Positions 1 through 5,472 of a stretch of 8,392 nucleotides of DNA are shown piece by piece. The translations under genes were made by a program, and so were the position numbers. The stretch covers positions 1-8,392 of the forward strand of contig CADCEQ010000072.1 in the NCBI GenBank assembly GCA_902800435.1. The letters are read 5' to 3'. Position 1 is the first letter of the stretch; every line of letters begins with the position of its first letter. The DNA comes from an uncultured Prevotellaceae bacterium (lineage in GTDB: Bacteria > Bacteroidota > Bacteroidia > Bacteroidales > Bacteroidaceae). The notes under the pieces were generated by a model. The model searched no databases, was not told the origin of the DNA, and saw only the letters and a list, made by a program, of their open reading frames with translations.

Positions 1-822
1 CTCGGCGGCATCTCCACGTCGTTGTTCGAGAGCGAGATGTTCGGTCACAAGAAAGGCTCGTTTACTGATGCCAAGGCCGACCGTATAGGCCGTTTTGAAA
101 TGGCCAAGGGCGGCACCATCTTCCTTGACGAGATTGGCGAACTGTCGCTGGCCAGTCAAGTGAAGCTGTTGCGGGTGCTGCAGGACCAGACCTACGAGGT
201 GTTGGGTGACAGTCAGACACGTCGAACGGATGTCCGTGTGGTCTGCGCCACCAACGCCGACCTTCGCGCGATGGTTGAGGAAAAGACCTTCCGCGAGGAT
301 CTGTTCTACCGCATCAATATCATCAACCTCCATCTCCCGCCTCTGCGTGACCGCCGTGAGGACATACCGCTATTGGTTAATCACTTCCTCCGGATGGCAT
401 GTGAGGCAAACGGCCTCCCGCCTGATTCCCGAGCTACGCTCGCCTACCCGTTGCCTTTCACCGTCTCGACAGAGGCCATCGGTTATCTCCAGACGCTTCC
501 GTTCCCAGGCAATATCCGAGAACTGAAGAATCTGGTGGAAAGAACGCTGCTGATGAAGCCTCGCCCCCAGCCCCTCTCCGGGGGGAGAGGGGAGTGGTCG
601 CTTACTGCCACTGACTTCCAGAATAGTTATTCATCAGTTCAAAAACTATCTACTCCCCTCCCTCAACAGGGAGGGGCTGGGGGTGGGTCTCTCTCTTCCA
701 TGGAGCGCAACGCCATTGCAGCCTGCATTGCCAAGCACAACGGCAACCTCTCTCTTGTCGCTAAGGAATTAGGCATCAGCCGTGGTGCCCTGTACCGCAA
801 AATAGAAAAGCACGGACTGTAG
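1..822 (+). CDS. Sigma-54-dependent response regulator (NtrC family), 5' end outside the window
   Basis: Partial gene: 273 residues remain, and the frame is open to the window edge. Missing are the presumed N-terminal receiver domain and the Walker A loop of the AAA+ domain. What remains begins just before the sigma-54 contact loop, which reads GSFTDA (nt 52-69) instead of the textbook GAFTGA. Next come Walker B ([12 protein letters not shown], nt 112-147), the arginine-finger region ([11 protein letters not shown], nt 289-321, then [12 protein letters not shown]) and sensor II ([17 protein letters not shown], nt 502-552). A C-terminal Fis-type helix-turn-helix follows ([22 protein letters not shown] region, nt 754-819). 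Family role: an ATP-driven remodeller of RNA polymerase-sigma-54 that activates promoters once phosphorylated. The linker between the AAA+ domain and the HTH carries two palindromic repeat copies read in frame. The histidine kinase downstream is the likely partner. Target genes cannot be told from this window. Confidence 0.95.
   Translation, partial: LGGISTSLFESEMFGHKKGSFTDAKADRIGRFEMAKGGTIFLDEIGELSLASQVKLLRVLQDQTYEVLGDSQTRRTDVRVVCATNADLRAMVEEKTFREDLFYRINIINLHLPPLRDRREDIPLLVNHFLRMACEANGLPPDSRATLAYPLPFTVSTEAIGYLQTLPFPGNIRELKNLVERTLLMKPRPQPLSGGRGEWSLTATDFQNSYSSVQKLSTPLPQQGGAGGGSLSSMERNAIAACIAKHNGNLSLVAKELGISRGALYRKIEKHGL
561..598 (-). repeat. Palindromic GC-rich element, copy 1 (reverse orientation), inside the response regulator gene
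   Basis: The copy contains a perfect 9-bp stem, CCCCTCTCC (571-579) with GGAGAGGGG (584-592), around the loop GGGG. It is flanked on the outer side by CCCCCAG, the complement of the CTGGGGG tail of copy 2. It is read in frame as [13 protein letters not shown] in the linker between the AAA+ domain and the HTH. No stop codon or frameshift results. Together with copy 2 it forms an inverted pair. Confidence 0.75.
651..692 (+). repeat. Palindromic GC-rich element, copy 2 (forward orientation), inside the response regulator gene
   Basis: The best-preserved copy. A perfect 9-bp stem, CCCCTCCCT (655-663) with AGGGAGGGG (668-676), encloses the loop CAAC and is followed by the tail CTGGGGGTGGGTCT (677-690). 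It is read in frame as [13 protein letters not shown], a glycine-rich stretch just before the Fis-type HTH domain. Copies 4 and 5 are read in the same frame. Confidence 0.8.
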
Positions 823-870
823 AAAAGGTAAAAAAGTAAAAAGGTAAAAAAGTAAAAAGGTAGAAAGTGA
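823..870 (+). repeat. 8-bp tandem repeat (AAAARGTA) filling the regulator-kinase gap
   Basis: Five consecutive 8-bp units fit AAAARGTA exactly, alternating AAAAGGTA and AAAAAGTA (823-862). A sixth, degenerate unit, GAAAGTGA (863-870), contains the GTG start of the kinase. The repeat begins right after the regulator stop TAG (820-822) and is the whole intergenic spacer. Because the period is not a multiple of three, unit gain or loss would change the purine-rich leader length but not the kinase frame: an in-frame TAG at 861-863 already closes the frame upstream. Confidence 0.85.
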
Positions 871-2168
871 AGCTGAAGCATTATTTCCTCCTCCTTGCAG
901 TAGGCATTGTCCTGTTGACTGGCGTAGCCCTCTTCGCTACGTTCCGCAGTCACCCCACATTGTTCTACGTCACCGAGGGCTTTGTAGTCCTGATAGTGTT
1001 CTACCTCTGGTATTTCTACCGCAAGACCATCCGACTGTACGACACACTGATTGGCGGTATGGAGCTGGTGCGGGAACTCGATTTGACTACGCGCCTCGCT
1101 CCTTCGGGACAACACGAGACCGACATCATCGTCCGCACGTTCAACGACCTGCTTGCCCGTCTGCGCAGCGAGCACCTCAGACTCCAAGAGCAATATACCT
1201 TTCTCAACCTGCTTATCGAGGCCTCGCCGATGGGTGTCATCCAATGCAACATAGATGGCAACATCACTTCTATGAATCCCGCAGCCCGTGAGATGTTGTC
1301 GCCCAGCATCGAAGAAGCTATCCACGCACTGCCTCTTGACGAGACGACCACCGTGCGCATTCCTGGCGGTCCGCAACTCTTCCGCATCAGCCACCTCAGT
1401 TTTCCTGACCGTGGTTTCCAACATCCGTTCTTCCTCATAGAATCGCTGACCTCAGAAATACGCCTTGCTGAGAAAGCCGCCTACGAACGTGTCATCCGCA
1501 TGATTGCCCACGAGGTGAACAATAGCGTGGCGGGCATCATCAGTTTAATTGAAAATGGAAAATTGAGAATTGAAAATGAGGCCAGTGCAAGCGAAAGGCT
1601 CACCGCCCTCTCGTCCTTTGTCTCCCGCTTTGCCGAAGTAGTAAAGATTCCGCAACCGCAACTGCAACTCTGCGATCTCAGCGAGGAGGTGGAAGCCTGT
1701 CGCCCCTTCCTCGAAAACCTGTGTACGCAGGCGCACGTCCATATTGACTTCCATTTGACCGACGAAGCCGTACCCGTTCATCTTGACACCGTTCTTTTCC
1801 AGCAGGTGCTCATCAACATCGTCAAGAATGCTGTGGAGAGTATAACAGACTCTCCACCCGCCCTCCCTGCGAGGGAGGGAGCGGTTACCATACAGGTTAC
1901 AAAACATTCTACTGCCCTCCCTCACAGAGAGGGGCATGGGAGTGGGTCTCTTGTCATCACCGACAATGGTCATGGCATCCCGCCAGCTATAGCAAAGAAT
2001 CTCTTCACTCCATTTTTCTCTACCAAACCCCAAGGCCAGGGCCTCGGTCTTCTGCTCATTCGCGACATTCTTACTTCTCATCACTGCACGTTCAATCTGC
2101 TAACAGATCCAGAAGACCATCTCACTCGCTTCACCATCCAATTTCCAATTCAGGAAACTCAAAAATGA
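867..2168 (+). CDS. Membrane sensor histidine kinase, probable partner of the sigma-54 regulator
   Basis: 433 residues. The GTG start at 867 is chosen because it directly precedes the first membrane helix and an in-frame TAG lies just upstream; no ATG fits. Two hydrophobic segments (about 7-25 and 33-51) flank a very short outer loop. A HAMP-like linker (about 52-105) and a PAS-like region (about 110-190, SPMGVIQCNIDGNITSMNPA) follow. The dimerisation domain has the H-box RMIAHEVNNSVAG with His215. The ATPase domain shows the N box (LINIVKNAVES, 315-325), G1 (DNGHG, 366-370), F box (FTPFFSTKP) and G2 (GQGLG, 390-394), so the catalytic motifs are all present. Family role: autophosphorylation at the membrane and phosphotransfer to the regulator encoded just before it. 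Repeat-derived peptides interrupt three places: about 228-238 in the dimerisation domain, and about 328-338 and 349-362 in ATPase-domain loops. The stimulus is unknown. Confidence 0.93.
   Translation: MKLKHYFLLLAVGIVLLTGVALFATFRSHPTLFYVTEGFVVLIVFYLWYFYRKTIRLYDTLIGGMELVRELDLTTRLAPSGQHETDIIVRTFNDLLARLRSEHLRLQEQYTFLNLLIEASPMGVIQCNIDGNITSMNPAAREMLSPSIEEAIHALPLDETTTVRIPGGPQLFRISHLSFPDRGFQHPFFLIESLTSEIRLAEKAAYERVIRMIAHEVNNSVAGIISLIENGKLRIENEASASERLTALSSFVSRFAEVVKIPQPQLQLCDLSEEVEACRPFLENLCTQAHVHIDFHLTDEAVPVHLDTVLFQQVLINIVKNAVESITDSPPALPAREGAVTIQVTKHSTALPHREGHGSGSLVITDNGHGIPPAIAKNLFTPFFSTKPQGQGLGLLLIRDILTSHHCTFNLLTDPEDHLTRFTIQFPIQETQK
1547..1581 (+). repeat. 7-bp tandem repeat (AATTGAA-like) inside the kinase gene
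   Basis: Five consecutive 7-bp units can be read: AATTGAA, AATGGAA, AATTGAG, AATTGAA and AATGAGG. It is strongly A-rich inside an otherwise GC-rich gene. It is translated in frame as IENGKLRIENEA, between the two predicted helices of the dimerisation domain, 12 residues after the phospho-accepting His215. Three units equal 21 bp, so a change of three units would keep the frame while a change of one or two would break the kinase. Confidence 0.75.
1847..1886 (-). repeat. Palindromic GC-rich element, copy 3 (reverse orientation), inside the kinase gene
   Basis: An 8-bp perfect stem, CCCTCCCT (1861-1868) with AGGGAGGG (1872-1879), encloses the loop GCG. The outer flank AGACTCTCCACCC is complementary in style to the GGGAGTGGGTCT tail of copy 4. 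It is read in frame as SPPALPAREGAV in the loop between the N-box helix and the next beta strand of the ATPase domain. Confidence 0.75.
1911..1951 (+). repeat. Palindromic GC-rich element, copy 4 (forward orientation), inside the kinase gene
   Basis: Shares CCCTCCCTCA, then AGAGGGGC and the tail GGGAGTGGGTCTC with copy 2; its stem is imperfect (one mismatch and one wobble pair). It is read in frame as ALPHREGHGSGSL, in the loop just before the strand that leads into the G1 box DNGHG. It forms an inverted pair with copy 3, about 25-35 bp apart. Confidence 0.75.
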
Positions 2169-2264
2169 AAGGTGCCGAAGTAAAAGATTCTGCTGGAAAA
2201 GCTTTTTTCTCGGTTATGCAGGTGGTGGCGCTTGTTTGCAACAGGCTTGTCTTGGGTGAGCCGT
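2169..2264. other. Convergent gap between the kinase and greA
   Basis: A 96-bp gap between the 3' ends of two genes that point at each other. The only structure I see is the AT palindrome AAAAGCTTTT (2197-2206) running into a further TT, with a weak 3-bp GCT/AGC stem upstream of the T-run on the + strand. It might help end transcription from either side, but it is not a convincing intrinsic terminator. Confidence 0.3.
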
Positions 2265-2729
2265 CTACAGCCGGATGCTCTCGATGCGCAGGCGCAGGGA
2301 ACCGGCAGGGACGCGCACCTCGATGGTGTCGCCGGCTTTATGGCCGAGCAGGGCCTTGGCGATGGGCGAGTTGACGGAGATTTTCCCTTCGCGAAGGTTC
2401 GCTTCGTGAGGACTGGCAATGGTGTAGGTCATGCGGCTGTTATTGGCGAGGTTGGTCATTTCGACCTTGCAGAGCAGCTGGACGGTGTCGGAGCTAAGTC
2501 TCGACATGTCGATGACGCGGGCATTGGCCAGCACGCGCTGCTTGAAGCGTATGCGACCTAATATGCGCGACTGTTCGCGCTTGGCGGCGTGATACTCGAA
2601 ATTCTCGCTGAGGTCGCCCTTGTCACGGGCCTCTGATATGGCGTCTTTTACCTGCGGCAGCTCGACGGTTTCCAACTGCCGTAACTCAGCTACGAGTTTG
2701 TCGTAGCCTTCCTTTGACATGTATTCCAT
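2265..2729 (-). CDS. greA: Transcript cleavage factor GreA
   Basis: 154 residues, close to the usual GreA length of about 158. GreA enters the secondary channel of RNA polymerase and stimulates cleavage of backtracked RNA, which rescues stalled complexes. The N-terminal coiled coil (about 1-75) carries the acidic tip motif ARDKGDLSENFEYHAAKREQ with the conserved Asp and Glu that act at the polymerase active site. The C-terminal FKBP-like domain ends in GHKAGDTIEVRVPAG. The start MEYMSKEGYDKL is preferred over the second Met because the family typically begins M-x-Y-[ML]-[ST]. It lies 27 bp after the CapA-like gene and is probably the last gene of that operon; its 3' end faces the kinase gene. 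Confidence 0.96.
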   Translation of the reverse strand: MEYMSKEGYDKLVAELRQLETVELPQVKDAISEARDKGDLSENFEYHAAKREQSRILGRIRFKQRVLANARVIDMSRLSSDTVQLLCKVEMTNLANNSRMTYTIASPHEANLREGKISVNSPIAKALLGHKAGDTIEVRVPAGSLRLRIESIRL

Positions 2730-2756
2730 GATTGTGATGGGGTGTTTGTGGGGTGT

Positions 2757-3797
2757 TTACTTCAGCGTGATGCGCCCGGTGTTGTCGATGCGAGCCTGAC
2801 TCTGCGGGACGTCGGCCTCACTGAGCTGCTTCATCTCGCGGGCTACGCTGCCAGCCTTGTCGTGGCGGGGACCGATGCCCTTCTGCTGGATGAAGGAGTG
2901 GATCTGGCCATTGAGGAAGCGGCCGTCGCGCGCCATCTTCACCTCGATGACGGGGGCATAGCTGGAGATGCCGGTGAGGCTCATGCCGTAGGGTGTGCAG
3001 AAGTTGCCGAGACTGTAGACGATGAAGCGGCCGTCGTAAACCTCGACGGCTCTGACGACGTGGGGGCCGTGACCGTAGACGAGGTCGGCACCGTGGTCAA
3101 TGCAGTAGTGGGCCAGTTCGCGGAGGGAGCCGCGGTTCTCGCCGAGGAAGGTCTCCGTGCCGTAGGGTAGGTGACTCTTTGTTCTGCCTTCGGCGCCACC
3201 GTGGAATGAGACGACGATGATGTCGGAGCGCTCCTTCAGGTCGGCTAGAATGCGGCCGACAGTGCTGAGGTCGGTATGTTTCAGCGTATAGGAGTTATGG
3301 CCGAAAGCGCAAATGCCGATGCGGAGTCCTTTACGTTCGATAACGGCAGTCTCAGTGCGCCCCTCGATACCGGCATACTTGATTCCCTCCTGCTGGAGCA
3401 TACGCTCGGTACTCAGTATGCCCTCCTGGCCGAAGTCGTTGGCATGGTTGTTGGCCATGCTCAAGAAGTCGAAACCGGCCTGCTTGAGCCATTGCACGTA
3501 GGTAGTGGGCGTGCGGAAGGAGTAGACGTTGGGACCTTCGCCCTTGGTGCTCTGACCGCCGTCGCAAAGGGTACCCTCAAGGTTTCCAACGGCTAAATCG
3601 GCACGCTGGAAGACAGGACCGGCGTCCTTGAACAGGTCGGCACCGCCGTTGGCAGGAAGTTGTACGGAAGGGAAGGTGGTACCCATCATGATATCGCCGC
3701 ACATGGCGACGGAAAGGGTATCGTTACGGTTGGAGGCAGAAGCGGGTGTGCTACATAACGCGGCGCACACCAATAAAGCGGCGAGCATAGAAACCAT
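2757..3797 (-). CDS. CapA/PgsA-like protein (PGA_cap metallophosphatase-like family), exported
   Basis: 346 residues. An N-terminal signal peptide (hydrophobic about 2-15, likely cut after ASA near residue 21) points to export. Family motifs are visible: CGDIMMG (33-39), NLEG (72-75), MANNHANDFG (114-123), SFHGG (197-201), GHGPHV (242-247) and YSLGNF (261-266). These are the metal-binding-type positions of the CapA family, related to calcineurin-like phosphoesterases and named for its role in poly-gamma-glutamate capsule synthesis. The actual substrate in Bacteroidetes is generally unknown; no capBC/pgsBC genes are visible here, so a capsule role is not supported. The start at 3797 lies inside the NlpC/P60 gene, giving a 47-bp overlap; a second Met, three codons on (3788), would give 38 bp and also keeps the signal peptide. 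Translational coupling with the upstream gene is likely. Confidence 0.9.
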   Translation of the reverse strand: MVSMLAALLVCAALCSTPASASNRNDTLSVAMCGDIMMGTTFPSVQLPANGGADLFKDAGPVFQRADLAVGNLEGTLCDGGQSTKGEGPNVYSFRTPTTYVQWLKQAGFDFLSMANNHANDFGQEGILSTERMLQQEGIKYAGIEGRTETAVIERKGLRIGICAFGHNSYTLKHTDLSTVGRILADLKERSDIIVVSFHGGAEGRTKSHLPYGTETFLGENRGSLRELAHYCIDHGADLVYGHGPHVVRAVEVYDGRFIVYSLGNFCTPYGMSLTGISSYAPVIEVKMARDGRFLNGQIHSFIQQKGIGPRHDKAGSVAREMKQLSEADVPQSQARIDNTGRITLK

Positions 3798-4347
3798 CGT
3801 TAGAGTTTGTAATCTTCACGCCTGAACTGCTGCTGGCGTGGATGAAGTTAAAGCTGCGTGTGATGGGGTCTACGTCGACGACGATACCTACGTGGCCAAC
3901 ATTACGGCCGGAGTTGGGACTGGTGAAGAACACGAGGTCGCCACGCTGCATCTCGCTGCGACTGACGGGTATGTTGCGGGCATACTGGTCGCGCGACGAG
4001 GCACCGATGTTGTCGTAACCCATCTGACGGTAGACGTAGCTGGTGAAACCAGAGCAGTCAAAAGCGTTGGGACCCTTGCTGCCGCTGCGGTAGCGTGCGC
4101 CGATATGACGCACGGCTTCGTCGAGCAGGCAGTTGATGGTGGCGACATCATAGTCGAGGTTCAAGTCGTCGTTGGCCCCTGCATAGAGGAAGTCGTAATT
4201 GTCAATCTCGTCGTAGCGCTCCTGTTGGTTGGCAACAACGGTGGTATGCTGTGTTTTTTTCTTAGCGCTTTTCCTCACCTTGCCGTTAGCGATGTCGCCG
4301 ATAGCAAACAATATGAGCAGTGCACAAAGAATGATTTTTCTCGTCAT
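3751..4347 (-). CDS. NlpC/P60 family cysteine peptidase (cell-wall endopeptidase)
   Basis: 198 residues. The N-terminus MTRKIILCALLILFAIG is a signal peptide or membrane anchor; the Cys at position 8 does not sit in a convincing lipobox. A basic, disordered-looking stretch follows (23-45). The C-terminal NlpC/P60 domain (about 73-198) contains the catalytic Cys98 in AFDCSGFTSYV, His152 in GHVGIV and the third polar residue His170 in FIHAS, so the active site looks complete. Family role: cleavage of peptide bonds in peptidoglycan stem peptides, typically D-Glu to diamino acid. It follows the M23 peptidase gene by 34 bp, so two enzymes of different chemistry that cut the cell wall are made together. 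Its last 15 codons overlap the next gene. Confidence 0.94.
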   Translation of the reverse strand: MTRKIILCALLILFAIGDIANGKVRKSAKKKTQHTTVVANQQERYDEIDNYDFLYAGANDDLNLDYDVATINCLLDEAVRHIGARYRSGSKGPNAFDCSGFTSYVYRQMGYDNIGASSRDQYARNIPVSRSEMQRGDLVFFTSPNSGRNVGHVGIVVDVDPITRSFNFIHASSSSGVKITNSNDGFYARRFIGVRRVM

Positions 4348-4381
4348 AAAGGGATATGGTCGATATTTCGATGTTTGGATT

Positions 4382-5326
4382 TTAATTGTACTTCAAAATC
4401 TGTCCGGCGCGCAGTTTCATGTTCTTGCCGATACCGTTCAGCTTGCAGATGGCGTTCACGGTGGTATTGCGCTTACGGGCAATGGAGTAGAGCGTCTCGC
4501 CCTTCTTTACCTTGTGGAAGCGGGTGCTAGCCGTATTGCGCTTGTTGGACGATTTCTTACTGGTGTTCTGTGCAAAGAGCTGGTCGTCAGCGCTGGAAGC
4601 GGAAGAACCGCTGACGCCGCGCAGGCGGTTTGCCTGAGCCGACTCTCGCGAGTAGGTATTCTTACGGAAGGTGTAGAAGTCACCCGTCACGTCCTGATTG
4701 CGGAAATCGAACATCAATGCCGGGTTGAGGGCCACGCCGCAGAGGCGGGTCTCGAAGTGCAGGTGTGAGCCGGTGGAGCGGCCAGTATTGCCACCCAGTC
4801 CGATGGGCTCGCCGGCACGTACTTCCTGATCAGGTTTCACCAGATGCTTCGACATGTGGCCATAGATGGTTTCCAGTCCGTTGAAATGGCGGATGACGAC
4901 GAAGTTGCCATAGCCGTTGGCCTCATAGCGCACGACGCGTACCTTACCTGAGAAAGCGGCGCGGATGGTGTCGCCGATGTAGACCTTGATGTCGAGTCCC
5001 TTGTGCTGGCGTCCCCAGCGGGCACCGAAGTTCGAGGTAAGCACACGGCTCTCAGTGGGCATTGCAAAGCCACGCAGGTCGATGCGGAAGGTGTCGGGCA
5101 GTGCCGTCTCGCGGTGGGCGGTGTAGTTCTCCCAGTCCTGATAAAGGTCGGCAGCGGGCGATGCCATCTGCTCGAACTGAATCAGTCGGCTCAGTGCTAC
5201 AGAGTCGACGGCTTTCATCTTACGGTCAATGGGGGCCTGACGTGCTAAAAGGTCCTGTCCCTGCATGGGAACGGTAACGATTGACACCATGGCTATTGCA
5301 AAAATCTTCTTTAAAGTCTTAATCAT
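4382..5326 (-). CDS. M23 family metallopeptidase with C-terminal LysM domain
   Basis: 314 residues. An N-terminal signal peptide (MIKTLKKIFAIAMVSIVTV, likely cut near PMQGQ) sends it to the periplasm. The peptidase domain (about 95-205) has zinc ligands His108 and Asp112 in RQHKGLDI and His190 in SHLHFE, plus the active-site His157 in YGHMS; all four are present, so it should be active rather than an EnvC-like degenerate form. After a Ser/Lys/Asn-rich linker (about 235-268) comes one LysM repeat (about 270-312, HKVKKGETLYSIARKRNTT), a peptidoglycan-binding module. Family role: cutting peptide cross-links in peptidoglycan during growth or division. It is the first gene of the minus-strand envelope operon, with its own promoter upstream. 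Confidence 0.94.
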   Translation of the reverse strand: MIKTLKKIFAIAMVSIVTVPMQGQDLLARQAPIDRKMKAVDSVALSRLIQFEQMASPAADLYQDWENYTAHRETALPDTFRIDLRGFAMPTESRVLTSNFGARWGRQHKGLDIKVYIGDTIRAAFSGKVRVVRYEANGYGNFVVIRHFNGLETIYGHMSKHLVKPDQEVRAGEPIGLGGNTGRSTGSHLHFETRLCGVALNPALMFDFRNQDVTGDFYTFRKNTYSRESAQANRLRGVSGSSASSADDQLFAQNTSKKSSNKRNTASTRFHKVKKGETLYSIARKRNTTVNAICKLNGIGKNMKLRAGQILKYN

Positions 5327-5472
5327 TATTCTTCGGTCACTTTTGAGTTATTATCCGGCTAAGTTTCCACAAAAGTAAAAACTCGGTTGCAAAGGTACGA
5401 ATAAAATCCCGAAAACCAATGGGTTGCTTTTATTCCTTAACAAAGTTTTGGTGTCTTTTAACACTTAAACGT
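5327..5472. other. Intergenic region between recG and the M23 peptidase gene
   Basis: A 146-bp gap, the longest in the window. It holds the promoter described separately. Near the recG end a short hairpin, GTGT with ACAC around a 6-nt loop (within 5451-5465), lacks a following T-run and is a poor terminator candidate. I see no small gene or RNA here. Confidence 0.5.
5370..5419 (-). promoter_or_regulatory. Bacteroidetes-type promoter before the M23 peptidase gene
   Basis: On the minus strand the -7 element TACCTTTG (5390-5397) matches the Bacteroidetes consensus TAnnTTTG exactly. ATTGG ending at 5416 lies 18 bp upstream and could serve as the -33 element (consensus TTTG, about 19-21 bp away). 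This implies a transcript start near 5380-5385 and a leader of about 55-60 nt. A second exact match to the -7 consensus, TACTTTTG (5370-5377), lies 12 bp downstream but lacks a well-placed -33 element. The region is AT-rich against its surroundings. Confidence 0.65.

Noticed and set aside
571..592. GC-rich hairpin as an intrinsic terminator inside the regulator gene
   Set aside because: A strong stem, but no T-run follows, and the reading frame continues to an intact DNA-binding domain.
663..1424. 253-codon open frame on the - strand opposite the regulator end and kinase start
   Set aside because: It crosses the gene boundary and the 8-bp repeat; the apparent Phe/Tyr-rich stretch is simply the repeat read backwards.
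1883..1900. Direct repeat GGTTAC at 1883 and 1895 as a target-site duplication
   Set aside because: Both copies lie in the spacer between the two palindromes, not flanking an element, and 6 bp is within chance.
561..1951. CRISPR array
   Set aside because: The repeats are inverted rather than direct, spacing is irregular, the copies are coding, and no cas genes are present.
2138..2151. Inverted AATTGGA-type heptamers near the kinase stop as another repeat array
   Set aside because: Only about two units are present, which could arise by chance in an AT-rich gene end; mentioned only as a possible relative of the 1547 array.
2165..2374. Short + strand frame starting with ATGA at the kinase stop
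   Set aside because: The ATGA overlap looks tempting, but the frame has only about 33 codons before running antisense into greA, and shows no domain or hydrophobic pattern.
3838..4530. 230-codon open frame on the + strand across the NlpC and M23 genes
   Set aside because: It spans two real minus-strand genes and their gap, has no recognisable motif, and is a shadow of their codon use.
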